Positions 18,418 through 28,125 of a DNA stretch of 64,000 nucleotides are shown in pieces. The first letter of the stretch is position 1. The number at the start of each line of letters is the position of its first letter. The position numbers were made by a program, and so were the translations under genes. The stretch covers positions 1-64,000 of the forward strand of contig NZ_QFLI01000004.1 of assembly GCF_003202155.1 (NCBI RefSeq), given 5' to 3'. The notes below the pieces were generated by a model. The model was not told the origin of the DNA. It worked only from the letters and a program-made list of their open reading frames with translations, and ran no database searches. The stretch comes from Marinifilum breve. Its GTDB lineage: Bacteria > Bacteroidota > Bacteroidia > Bacteroidales > Marinifilaceae.

Positions 18418-21400
18418 TTACAAGTTTAACTTCAGGCTCAATGTATATTGGCGTGATACTGGTAGAGCAACACCTCCATTACCAAAAAACTCAGGATCTT
18501 GTCCATTTAATGCCTTATCTGAATACAATAAAAATAAATTTGTTCCCGCTGCTTTTAGCACTGCTCCAGATATACCTAGTTTATTCATTAGTGTTTTGGG
18601 CAAATTATATGATAATGACAACTCCTTTAAACGAATAAAATCACCTTTTGCAACTCTCTGATCAGAATAATTATAGGCATTATAGGTAGATTCTAAACCT
18701 GTACCGAATTCCTCATAAATTCTTTTACTCACAATAGTTGGAATATTTGTGATATTCTCGTCACCAAACTTTAACCATCTATTTTTCATGTCTTTTGGCA
18801 TAGCATCTAGATCACTATACTTTGCATGAAATGAAGGGTACAATCTAATTACATTACCAAAGGAATAAGTACAGAATATATTCAGTGATAAGCCTTTATA
18901 TTTGAATCGATTTGAAATACCACCAGTTACTTTAGGATCGATGCTTCCTTCGTATTTCAAATGATCTACATTGGTATCCTGAAAATAAATGTCCTTCGTT
19001 TTATCTCCATTTTTATCATAGAAGGTTGGCAAACCTCTACTGTCGAGACCAGCAAATGGAATAGAGAACAAGCCACGTACAGCGCCTCCTAGTGTTGCTG
19101 CTCCTTCAGCCTTTGTAAGACTATGAATATTTGGTTGTCCGTAAAGTTTAGTGATTTCGTTCTTGTTGTAGGCAAAAGTTACATTGGTATTCCAGCTAAA
19201 ATCATTCTGTTTGATATTTACTGTATTTAAGCTAAACTCAACCCCTTTAGAATCCATATCAGCATAATTGGCAAGTTTCCATAGTTCACCACCAATACCA
19301 CTGGTCTTAATCCCCGCAATTAAATCAAAACCTTTTCTCAAGTAGAAGTCACTGCTAATACTAATTCTGTTATTAAACAAACCCAAATCGAAACCAACGT
19401 TAGTTTCATACTGTTTTTCCCAAGTTAACTCAGAATTCTTCAAACTTGCTACTCTCAATCCATTCTGCACTTCATTGGCAAACGGAGCAACAGTAATTCC
19501 ACTTCTATATACTGCTTTGCTATTGGTTGCTGGTCCCATACTTGCTGTTAAACCATAGGTAGCTCTTAAATTAAGATGAGAAAGCCACTCAACATCTGTA
19601 AGGAATTTTTCTTCTTTGGCATTCCACTTTGCACTCACATTCCAAGTTGGCAACCAACGTGAATCTTTTGAGTCTCCCAATTTATTACTTCCATCAACAC
19701 GAACCGTAGAGTTTAATGTATACTTACCGGATAAACTATAAGCCACATTAGCAAAGAATGCTACAAAACGATCACGAGATTTCCCGATCCCAAAATAAGG
19801 GAATCCACCTTGAGATAATTTCTTGATCATATTAGGATCGGTAAAAACAGTATTTCCTTTATCATACTGAATTCCATATCCATCAAAGGCAGAATATTCT
19901 CTATCAGAGGATCTCACTTCCTGACCTAGCATAACATTCACCAGATGTTTTCCATCAAAAGTGTTGTTATAGTTGATAACATTTCTGAAATAAAAATTTT
20001 TCAACATGTTATCTTCTCTATTATAAAATCCACCTCTCTCAAGAGCACTAATAGGTCTTTCATTTGGTTTTTCAGGATCAGTGAAAAGATATTTATTTGC
20101 ATCTTCAATAGTTGAGTCTCCAATACCTGCTCGATATGCATTCGCAACATTAGAATCACCAGTCATTTTATGCTCTGACGTTGATTTCACATAGCGCATA
20201 TTACCTACAAATTTATAGGTTAAATGCTTATTAAATGTGTAATCTAAATCTCCTTGTATACTTAAATCCAATACATTTAGATCGATATAGTTATTCTTGA
20301 ACTCTTCTAGAATGTTAAATTTTGCAAAGTTCATTCTATTATAGCGATACGATCCATCCTCATTGAAAGGCACAATTGTTCTACTTGTGTTTAAGGCATA
20401 AGAAAATGGATTAATATCGAACTCACGACTATAATCTCCATTTACCGCATCGGAGGTACGACTAAAAGTTCCAGGAGCTTGTTGATCTCTAAAACTTCCT
20501 TTAGTTGATAGCCCAACAGATAATTTTTCATTCAATTTGAAATTACCTTTCATATTAATCGTATATCTATCAACCTGATCTGCAATTGTCCAACCATCAT
20601 CGTGTAGAAAAGAAGAAGAAACATAAAAGTTTGCGGTTTCGGACCCTCCACTTAAACTAACCGAATGATTTTGTTGTAAACTATTATTAAAGAGTAAATC
20701 GAACCAATCTGTGTTAGCTTTTTCATATTTTCTTAGGTAGTCAGCACGTGATTCTGGAGTATTTAATAATTCATACTTACCATTTTCATATGTATTAATA
20801 GCGTCATACATTTGAAAATAAACACCTCCATCTTTACTTCTCATCATCTCAGCATGTCCCAACCATTGCTTGCGTTCCATTTCGCGAAAAACTGACATTT
20901 GATCCTGAGAAGTTAATATATCATACTGACCATAATTTGGTTTAGTCTTAATCGTAAATTCAGAGGTAACATTTACTTTAGCTTTTCCTTTACCCCCTTT
21001 TTTGGTAGTGATTACAATCACACCATTCATAGCACGTGCACCATAAAGGGCCGTTGCTGATGCATCTTTCAAAATTTGAAAATCAGCAATATCTTCAGCA
21101 TTTAAACCAGCAACGGAACTACTAATTAAGGTTGATACGTCTCCAGAAGATAATTGATCGGGACTCACATCCACAACATCCTCTAAAACCACCCCGTCAA
21201 CAACCCACAATGGTTTTGTATCTCCATAAATTGATGAAGCACCACGAACACGTATTTTTGGTGCTGCTCCAAAAGTTCCTGAAACATTTTGCACACTTAC
21301 ACCAGCAACTTTCCCCTCCATCATTCTTCCTACATCGGTAATACCGGACACTTTAGCATCTTCAGCCTTTAATTTAGTAGCCGAACCAGCAAATAGTTTT

Positions 21401-22104
21401 CTATCAATCTTTTGATAACCTGTTGTTACAACAACTTCTTCAAGCTGTTCTGCAGATGATTTTAGGATAATATCTAAAAATTTCTGATCGGTTAGTTTAA
21501 TTTCCTGTGGTTCCATTCCTATAAAAGAAACCTGCAGAACATCGTTCCCAGTTGGAACATAACTTAATTCAAACTTTCCATCAAAATCTGATGAAACACC
21601 AATCGTAGATCCTTTTATAACAATTGAAACACCAGGAAGTGGAATTCCATTATTATCTACAACTTTTCCTTGAATAATTCTCTTTTCTTGTTGAACTGAA
21701 ACATCTAAACTTTCTTCAACCTTTTGCTTTACGACCTCTCGAGGGTACAATACAATCATTTTATCCTCTAAACGATAGTCTAGATTCGTAATTTTTAGTA
21801 CTTCGTATAACACTTCATCTAAAGAGGCTCCCTTACATTCAATATTAACATCCTCTAATTCCTTTACATATTCGTAATCATAGATAAAATCATATTCGCA
21901 CTGTTGAGAAATTTCGGTTAAAACTTCCTCAACACTAGCAGATTTCATTTCCATATTCAACGAGGTTTGCGAAAACAACTCATTGGCTTGTACACTAATA
22001 ATTCCGAGTAAAAATAGAAACACACTTAGTTTCATTCTTAAAAGTATTTTTCGCAGTGGAGAGAATACGCGCCCCTTACTGCCAGTAACACAATTTTTTT
22101 TCAT
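18418..22104 (-). CDS. SusC/RagA-family TonB-dependent outer-membrane channel (locus 2)
   Basis: 1228 residues, 127 longer than the locus 1 channel. Signal segment (about 20-45), STN domain (about 48-115, MEMKSASVEEVLTEISQQ), carboxypeptidase-like domain (GKVVDNNGIPLPGVSIVIKG), TonB-box-like EEVVVTTGYQ, plug (about 230-370, ILKDASATALYGARAMNGVIVI) and a beta-barrel ending YTLSLKLNL. The STN domain and the upstream fecR/sigma pair indicate signal-transducing TonB-dependent transport with auto-induction. Confidence 0.95.
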   Translation of the reverse strand: MKKNCVTGSKGRVFSPLRKILLRMKLSVFLFLLGIISVQANELFSQTSLNMEMKSASVEEVLTEISQQCEYDFIYDYEYVKELEDVNIECKGASLDEVLYEVLKITNLDYRLEDKMIVLYPREVVKQKVEESLDVSVQQEKRIIQGKVVDNNGIPLPGVSIVIKGSTIGVSSDFDGKFELSYVPTGNDVLQVSFIGMEPQEIKLTDQKFLDIILKSSAEQLEEVVVTTGYQKIDRKLFAGSATKLKAEDAKVSGITDVGRMMEGKVAGVSVQNVSGTFGAAPKIRVRGASSIYGDTKPLWVVDGVVLEDVVDVSPDQLSSGDVSTLISSSVAGLNAEDIADFQILKDASATALYGARAMNGVIVITTKKGGKGKAKVNVTSEFTIKTKPNYGQYDILTSQDQMSVFREMERKQWLGHAEMMRSKDGGVYFQMYDAINTYENGKYELLNTPESRADYLRKYEKANTDWFDLLFNNSLQQNHSVSLSGGSETANFYVSSSFLHDDGWTIADQVDRYTINMKGNFKLNEKLSVGLSTKGSFRDQQAPGTFSRTSDAVNGDYSREFDINPFSYALNTSRTIVPFNEDGSYRYNRMNFAKFNILEEFKNNYIDLNVLDLSIQGDLDYTFNKHLTYKFVGNMRYVKSTSEHKMTGDSNVANAYRAGIGDSTIEDANKYLFTDPEKPNERPISALERGGFYNREDNMLKNFYFRNVINYNNTFDGKHLVNVMLGQEVRSSDREYSAFDGYGIQYDKGNTVFTDPNMIKKLSQGGFPYFGIGKSRDRFVAFFANVAYSLSGKYTLNSTVRVDGSNKLGDSKDSRWLPTWNVSAKWNAKEEKFLTDVEWLSHLNLRATYGLTASMGPATNSKAVYRSGITVAPFANEVQNGLRVASLKNSELTWEKQYETNVGFDLGLFNNRISISSDFYLRKGFDLIAGIKTSGIGGELWKLANYADMDSKGVEFSLNTVNIKQNDFSWNTNVTFAYNKNEITKLYGQPNIHSLTKAEGAATLGGAVRGLFSIPFAGLDSRGLPTFYDKNGDKTKDIYFQDTNVDHLKYEGSIDPKVTGGISNRFKYKGLSLNIFCTYSFGNVIRLYPSFHAKYSDLDAMPKDMKNRWLKFGDENITNIPTIVSKRIYEEFGTGLESTYNAYNYSDQRVAKGDFIRLKELSLSYNLPKTLMNKLGISGAVLKAAGTNLFLLYSDKALNGQDPEFFGNGGVALPVSRQYTLSLKLNL

Positions 22105-22148
22105 AAATTTGAAATTGGGTTAGACACTTAGTTTAACTTGTTACATTT

Positions 22149-22200
22149 GAGTCATGAGACTCTATTTTGCGGGGAACGGTCCAGGTTCCCCGTTTTTTTT
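22149..22200. promoter_or_regulatory. Two hairpins between fecR and susC of locus 2
   Basis: A small stem (GAGTC-atga-GACTC, 22149-22162) and a strong GC stem (22170-22177 with 22185-22192, CGGGGAAC/GTTCCCCG) followed by TTTTTTTT on the plus strand. As at locus 1, the U-tract is on the strand opposite to the genes, so this looks like a plus-strand terminator or a structured susC leader. Confidence 0.6.
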
Positions 22201-22275
22201 ATTTAATCCATGAACCAAAGTCCATAGAAATTGATGTTTAACCTATTTGTCGCAAGACCTTGCAACTCTTTATTT

Positions 22276-23433
22276 CTACCTTTTTACTTTTCGACTTACA
22301 ATTAGATGATCACCCTCCAATTCTAAATCAATTGGCGATATTTCTTCAATCAATCCAATCAATTTGTCAATATTTTCATACCTGTCTGTCACACCTGATA
22401 TTCTTCTTTTCAAGACAGCTTCATCATCACATATTACCTTTACCCCATACCAACGAGACACTTTTCTCAAAACACTTTCCATAGGTTCTCTGTTGAAAAC
22501 AAATTTTCCATTTTTCCATGCTGTGTAAACACCTATTTTCACCTCTCTTACTTCCAATTCATTAGAAGCAAGTTTCAATCCCACCTGCTCTCCTGGTTTA
22601 AGAATTACTTCTTCTACTTCATTTGAAAACTGAACACTTCCTTCTACCAAAGTGGTTTGTATCTCCGCTTCATCCTGATAAGCCATCACATTAAATTCTG
22701 TTCCCAATACTTCCACTTTAGAGCCATCAGTTAGATATACATCAAAAGGTCTCTCTTTGTCTTTTGCTACAACAAAATAGGCTTCTCCACTTATCAACTT
22801 CACCTCTCGTTTACTATTTCCAAACTTTTCAGGAAACTGAATTTCTGTTTGAGCATTCAACCATACTTTAGTACCATCGGACAATTGCATGTAATACTCT
22901 CCCTGAATTGGTGTTTTAATGGTATTGAACTTTAATACTCCATCAACAGCCTTTCCTTTCTGATAAACCAATTCATTGTTCGCATTACTTGCCAGCTTTT
23001 TCTTCCCAAACTTAATATCCTTCCCTTGATAGTCTTCCAAGTAAATGGTTTTACCATCAGACAATTCAAGGGTTGCCCTCGAAGAACCTGCTTCTGCAAT
23101 CACGGGATCATGAGACCAATACACTTCATTTAGCATGTAGGTAGTAGCCAATAATGGCAAGATTATTACTGCAGCCCATTTCAATACAGTTTTAAATCTG
23201 ATTACCTTGGGTTTCAATTCAGGAAATTGTCTGGTAATCTTCTCCCAGGACTTCTCCTGATCAATTTTACTATATTGGTCATGCTTTCCTTGAATTCGTT
23301 TCGAGTCAGAAGCCAACAAGTAGCTCCTTTTATTTTTCGATTTCCACTCAGCAAGTTCTTGCTGTTCGTCAACAGTCAAGCCTCCCATTTTTTCTAAGGA
23401 AATCAATTTTGCAATGTCATATATCTCTTTCAT
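22276..23433 (-). CDS. FecR-family anti-sigma factor (locus 2)
   Basis: 385 residues. Cytoplasmic N-terminal region with KMGGLTVDEQQELAEWKS, a transmembrane helix at about 97-115 (WAAVIILPLLATTYML), the FecR domain (about 175-275, IQGEYYMQLSDGTKVWLNAQTE) and a C-terminal DUF4974-like domain (about 305-383). It should sequester the sigma factor encoded upstream and relay the ligand signal from the SusC STN domain. Confidence 0.92.
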   Translation of the reverse strand: MKEIYDIAKLISLEKMGGLTVDEQQELAEWKSKNKRSYLLASDSKRIQGKHDQYSKIDQEKSWEKITRQFPELKPKVIRFKTVLKWAAVIILPLLATTYMLNEVYWSHDPVIAEAGSSRATLELSDGKTIYLEDYQGKDIKFGKKKLASNANNELVYQKGKAVDGVLKFNTIKTPIQGEYYMQLSDGTKVWLNAQTEIQFPEKFGNSKREVKLISGEAYFVVAKDKERPFDVYLTDGSKVEVLGTEFNVMAYQDEAEIQTTLVEGSVQFSNEVEEVILKPGEQVGLKLASNELEVREVKIGVYTAWKNGKFVFNREPMESVLRKVSRWYGVKVICDDEAVLKRRISGVTDRYENIDKLIGLIEEISPIDLELEGDHLIVSRKVKR

Positions 23434-23781
23434 AACATGTTGTTATTATCTTTTCTTAAAACAGAGAATTCAATTACTTTTTCACATCCTTCATCTTTTA
23501 ATCAAGTAATTAACCCTCGTTTAAGATGCAGTTCTTTCAACTGATTTTATTAAGAGACCACTAAGTAGGAAAAGGGTGTTAGTTATTTTTCTTTTTTTTT
23601 GAAAAATTTATGGAAGCAAAATAAATGGAAAAATGATTTTGTGTTTTTAATAGCCACTTGTTCTAGTTGGTGGGCTTAGAAAAATAGTATGCTTAATAAA
23701 TAAAGAAGTAAAAAAGTAAGAAAAGAATAATAAAATTTAGATTCCAATCTATAAGTTCCCTTTATACTCGTGAATTACAGC
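23434..23781. other. Gene-free gap between fecR-2 and sigma-2
   Basis: 348 bp, very AT-rich, with poly-T and poly-A runs around 23589-23612 and 23700-23735. No gene, clear terminator or promoter was recognised. Confidence 0.4.
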
Positions 23782-24333
23782 TTAAAAATTCAATTCAATC
23801 AGAATAGCCAACCAATAGACATGACTCCCTAATTTTTCGCGAAGTACTCTATATGCATTCAATTTATGAGACTTTACCGAATTAACTGCTAATCCCATTA
23901 CATCTGCAATTTCTTGGTTCTTTAAGCCCAAAAGACTGTATCGAATAATTTGTTGTTTTTGTTTTGGTAATTCACCAATGAATCTGTAAAGCAAACGGGA
24001 AACCTCTTCAGATAGCACCTGATCAAGAAAAAACTCTTCGGTTTCGAGTTTAGGTAAGGATTCTGCAATGTATTTATTTTTGACCTGCTCATGTTTGATA
24101 TTACTCAAACACTTGTTACGAACCGCTCGATATAAATATACCTTTAAAGTAATTTCATTCTGATATTCATCTTGCTTTTCCCACAATCTTACAAAAACCT
24201 CTTGCACTAAATCCTCACTCAAATTAATATTAGACACAAAAGTATTTGCAAATGCTACAAGACTTACAAAATAATGGTCAAATATTTTTCTGAAATTGTC
24301 CTTACTCAGAACTATTTTATTAGATTCGGTCAA
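23782..24333 (-). CDS. ECF RNA polymerase sigma factor (locus 2)
   Basis: 183 residues. Region 2 contains NINLSEDLVQEVFVRLWEKQDE and VYLYRAVRNKCLSN; region 4 has the helix-turn-helix LGLKNQEIADVMGLAVNSVKSHKLNAYRVL. Cognate regulator of SusCD locus 2 by position; its FecR partner lies 348 bp downstream on the same strand. Confidence 0.92.
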   Translation of the reverse strand: MTESNKIVLSKDNFRKIFDHYFVSLVAFANTFVSNINLSEDLVQEVFVRLWEKQDEYQNEITLKVYLYRAVRNKCLSNIKHEQVKNKYIAESLPKLETEEFFLDQVLSEEVSRLLYRFIGELPKQKQQIIRYSLLGLKNQEIADVMGLAVNSVKSHKLNAYRVLREKLGSHVYWLAILIELNF

Positions 24334-24669
24334 TGGGGTTGTGGGTTTAGATTCGGCTACAAAATAAATAGTTTTATTTGAATCGAAAAAAACTTTACCA
24401 GATTTCCTTTCATCTGGTCCAATTCATATTAGTTCAAATATTGTGTAACATACCAACATTCATTTCACAATTATTTTCAATATCAACAATTATACTTATG
24501 TTTGTGAAGTGCCTACACCAGCACAACTTTTACAACAAAGAAAACCTCTAATATTTCTGTTAAGATCAAATCTTAGGTATATTTTTTTACCTATTTTTAC
24601 CACCCCCTAGGAAAATTTAACAATACCGATGCTTTTGCATCATTTTTTAAACAACTAGTACATTAACTA
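24334..24669. other. Divergent promoter region
   Basis: 336 bp between the leftward sigma gene and the rightward S41 protease gene, so promoters for both are expected. A TAnnTTTG match (TATGTTTG, 24497-24504, plus strand) lies upstream of the protease, but no TTG is present at the usual spacing. No small gene seen. Confidence 0.35.
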
Positions 24670-27600
24670 ATGAAGAGATTATTTATTTTCTTGATGGCTG
24701 TATTATGTAATGCCTATGCTTTTGCCAATGGCAATTCAGAATGGATTCGTTACGCAGCAATTTCGCCAGATGGTAAACAAATTGTTTTCACCAACAGAGG
24801 AGATTTGTATCTGGTATCAGCTAAAGGTGGCGAAGCTCGCCCATTAACATTTCACAAAGCTCACGATTACATGCCTGTGTGGAGCCATGATGGAAGCAAA
24901 ATTGCATTCGCATCAAACCGTTTTGGTAATTTTGATGTGTACATTATGGATGCCAAAGGTGGTGCAGCTACTCGTTTGACTTATCATTCGAATAACGAGG
25001 TTCCTTACACTTTTACTCGCGACAATAAAAACATCTTATTTGGCGGTATACGTTTGGATGACGCGAAACATAGACAATATCCACATCGTTCGCAAACTGA
25101 ATTGTACCAAGTTCCTGCAAATGGAGGTCGTGTTGATCAAGTTTTCACAATTCCTGCCGAAGATGTAAAAATCAGCAATGATGGAAAGCAGATGATTTAT
25201 CATGATGTAAAAGGTGGCGAAGATGAATTTCGTAAGCACCATGTATCATCGGTTACCAGAGATATCTGGACTTATGATGTAGCAACTGACAAACACAAAA
25301 TGATCAGTTCATTTAATGGTGAAGACAGAAATCCTGTTTACAGTACTGATGAAAAAAGCATTTTCTACCTAAGCGAAGAAAGCGGATGTTTTAACGTACA
25401 CAAAATGGATCTTGCTACACCTGAGAAAAACACTCAGATTACAAGCTTCAAAATGCACCCAGTTCGTTACCTAAGCATGGCTAACAACGGTACTCTTTGC
25501 TATACTCACAATGGTGAATTATTTACCATGACCAATGGCAAACAAGAAAAAGTAAATGTAAATGTTCGTACTGAAGACAAAGCCAATAACGAACAAATCA
25601 TTTCAGTTCGTGGTAATGTAAAAGAAATGGCTATATCGCCTGATGGAAAAGAAGTTGCCTACATTGTTAGAGGCGAAGTATTTGTTTCGTCGGTTGAAGG
25701 TAAAATGACAAAAAGAATTACAACTACTCCTGCTCAGGAAAGATTTGTAAGCTTCTCGCCTGACGGAAAAAGCATTCTTTATGCAAGCGAACGTAATGCA
25801 AAATGGGGAATCTACGCAAGTAAAAAAGTGAATGAAACTGAACCGTATTTCTATGCTTCAACATTGCTTAAGGAAGAACCTGTAATTGTTAATACTAACG
25901 ATAACTATCAGCCTGAATATTCGCCTGACGGAAAAGAAATTGCTTTTATTGAAAACAGAAGTTCATTGAAGATTTTCAATATCAAAAGCAAAAAGATCCG
26001 TACCATTATGAATGGCGACCACCTATATTACATGGGTGAAGGTGATCAATATTTTACCTGGAGTCCTGATAGCAAATGGTTGTTGGTTGATTATTCTCCC
26101 GTGTTGGCTAATGGAGAAGTTGTAATTATTTCGGCTGATGGCAAACAGAAAATGATTAACCTTACCGAAAGTGGTTATGGCGACAGCTATGCCAAATGGG
26201 TGAACAAAGGAAAGCAAATGTTGTGGTTTAGCGATCGTCACGGATTGCGTTCATACGCAAACAGTGGTTCTCGTCAGATGGATGTATACACCATGTTCTT
26301 CACAAAAGATTCATGGGATCGTTTCAACATGAGCAAAGATGACTATGCTCTTCTTAAGGAAATTGAAAAGAAGGAAAAAGAAGAGAAAGAAAAAGCTAAA
26401 AAAGACGAAAAGAAAGACAAGAAAAAATCGAAGAAGGACAAGTCTAAAAAGGAAGAAGCTAAAAAAGATAGCTTGTTGACTTTTGATTGGGATGGCATGA
26501 AAGATCGCAAGAAAAGATTGACCATTCACTCTTCTAAATTGAGCGATGCTGTTCTTTCTAAAGATGGTGAAACTTTGTACTATATTGCAAAATTCGATAA
26601 AGGATATAGCATTTGGAGCACCAAATTACGCACTAAAGAAACCAAAAAATTAATTCCTATCGGATCCAGAGGGGGAAGCTTGCTTTGGGACAAAGACATG
26701 AAAAAGTTATTCTTGCTATCAGGAGGAACGATGTCGAAAGTTGACTTGGCAGGAAAATCTACAAAACCGATTTCTGTGAATAGTGAGATGATTTTAGATG
26801 TTGCTGCAGAACGTCAGCAGATGTTCGATCATGTTTATGCTCGAAATAAAGGCATGTTCTACATTTCGGATTACCACGGAGTTGATTGGGATGCTTTAAG
26901 AGATAATTATGAGCCTAAACTAAAATCGCTTAGTAACGATTTTGAATTTGCTCAATTGCTTTCTGAAATGTTAGGTGAATTGAATGTTTCACATTCAGGT
27001 GCACGTTACTATGGAGGAATTTACAATGGTGACAAAACTGCATCATTGGGAATCTTCATCGATTACAAATACAAAGGAGATGGTATCAAGATAACTGAAA
27101 TCATTAAGGATGGTCCATTGGATAAGAAAAAATTCAATGTAAAACCTGGTATGATTATCGAACAGATTGATGGAATCAAAATTGGTAAGGATGTTGATTT
27201 TGCCAAGTTCCTAAATCGTAAATCTGGTAAATTTACTGCACTTCACATTTTTGATCCTTCTACCAAAAAATATCAAGACATAACTGTAAAACCTGTTTCA
27301 TTAGGTACCGAGTCAGACTTGATTTACAAACGTTGGGTGAAAAAGAATGAAGAGGAAGTAGACCGCTTGAGTAATGGCAAACTTGCCTATGTTCACATCC
27401 CAGGTATGAATGATGGTGCTTACCGTAACACATACGAAAAAGTAATGGGTAAATACTACGACCGCGATGGTATCATTATCGATACTCGTTTTAATGGCGG
27501 TGGTGATTTGGTTGGTGACATTACCATGTTCCTAACTGGTGAAACTTTTATGGAATATGCTATTGAAGATCGTACAGTTGGTTACGAACCTGGTTACCGT

Positions 27601-27933
27601 TGGACCAAGCCTTCCGTTGCTATGATCAATGAATCTAACTACAGCGATGGTCACTGTTTCTCATGTGCTTACCAAGATCTTGGCATTGGTAAACTAATTG
27701 GTATGCCTGTTCCAGGAACTTGTAGTTTTGCTGGCTGGGAAATGCTTCAGAATGATCGTGTACTTTGGGGTTCGATTCCTGTAAGTGCAAAGAACAAAGC
27801 TGGAGAATGGTTGGAAAACAATCAGACTGTTCCTGAAATTCAGGTTAAAAACATGCCTGAAACCATTACCAAAGGTGAAGATGAGCAGTTAGAAGCTGCC
27901 GTTAAAGCTTTATTGGAAGAATGTGCTGAATAA
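24670..27933 (+). CDS. Tricorn-like S41-family serine protease
   Basis: 1087 residues with a signal peptide (MKRLFIFLMAVLCNAYAFA). The N-terminal half is a TolB/WD-like beta-propeller (about 25-560, repeated ISPDGKQIVFTNRGDLYL / FSPDGKSILYASE motifs). A Lys/Glu-rich linker covers about 560-600 and a second propeller-like part about 615-710. A core with LNVSHSG (probable catalytic His), a PDZ domain (about 790-870) and the S41 catalytic domain follow, with Ser992 in NYSDGHCF, the expected Ser-Asp-Gly nucleophile context. Likely degrades peptides in the periplasm. Monocistronic: its own terminator follows the stop. Confidence 0.9.
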   Translation: MKRLFIFLMAVLCNAYAFANGNSEWIRYAAISPDGKQIVFTNRGDLYLVSAKGGEARPLTFHKAHDYMPVWSHDGSKIAFASNRFGNFDVYIMDAKGGAATRLTYHSNNEVPYTFTRDNKNILFGGIRLDDAKHRQYPHRSQTELYQVPANGGRVDQVFTIPAEDVKISNDGKQMIYHDVKGGEDEFRKHHVSSVTRDIWTYDVATDKHKMISSFNGEDRNPVYSTDEKSIFYLSEESGCFNVHKMDLATPEKNTQITSFKMHPVRYLSMANNGTLCYTHNGELFTMTNGKQEKVNVNVRTEDKANNEQIISVRGNVKEMAISPDGKEVAYIVRGEVFVSSVEGKMTKRITTTPAQERFVSFSPDGKSILYASERNAKWGIYASKKVNETEPYFYASTLLKEEPVIVNTNDNYQPEYSPDGKEIAFIENRSSLKIFNIKSKKIRTIMNGDHLYYMGEGDQYFTWSPDSKWLLVDYSPVLANGEVVIISADGKQKMINLTESGYGDSYAKWVNKGKQMLWFSDRHGLRSYANSGSRQMDVYTMFFTKDSWDRFNMSKDDYALLKEIEKKEKEEKEKAKKDEKKDKKKSKKDKSKKEEAKKDSLLTFDWDGMKDRKKRLTIHSSKLSDAVLSKDGETLYYIAKFDKGYSIWSTKLRTKETKKLIPIGSRGGSLLWDKDMKKLFLLSGGTMSKVDLAGKSTKPISVNSEMILDVAAERQQMFDHVYARNKGMFYISDYHGVDWDALRDNYEPKLKSLSNDFEFAQLLSEMLGELNVSHSGARYYGGIYNGDKTASLGIFIDYKYKGDGIKITEIIKDGPLDKKKFNVKPGMIIEQIDGIKIGKDVDFAKFLNRKSGKFTALHIFDPSTKKYQDITVKPVSLGTESDLIYKRWVKKNEEEVDRLSNGKLAYVHIPGMNDGAYRNTYEKVMGKYYDRDGIIIDTRFNGGGDLVGDITMFLTGETFMEYAIEDRTVGYEPGYRWTKPSVAMINESNYSDGHCFSCAYQDLGIGKLIGMPVPGTCSFAGWEMLQNDRVLWGSIPVSAKNKAGEWLENNQTVPEIQVKNMPETITKGEDEQLEAAVKALLEECAE

Positions 27934-27956
27934 GCAATAGCTATTAAGATACAAGT

Positions 27957-27988
27957 AAAGCCGCTGAATGTTCAGCGGCTTTTTTTGT
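27957..27988 (+). terminator. Rho-independent terminator of the Tricorn-like gene
   Basis: A perfect 12-bp stem (27957-27968 with 27971-27982, AAAGCCGCTGAA/TTCAGCGGCTTT) runs directly into a T-run, 23 bp after the stop codon. Confidence 0.92.
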
Positions 27989-28125
27989 TCCATATCTCAT
28001 GACTTTAAAGAAAAACAAACATCTAAAATATCTTTCTCACTCACAGTCATTTGGTATTAATCAAGATGAATTTAAAGATAAAGAGCAATTCTTTATAGAT
28101 TTGCAGAGATCAAACTCAATATTAA

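Noticed and set aside
24497-24504. Promoter of the Tricorn-like gene
   Set aside because: TATGTTTG is present but no TTG at 19-21 bp; a lone TAnnTTTG is frequent by chance in AT-rich DNA.
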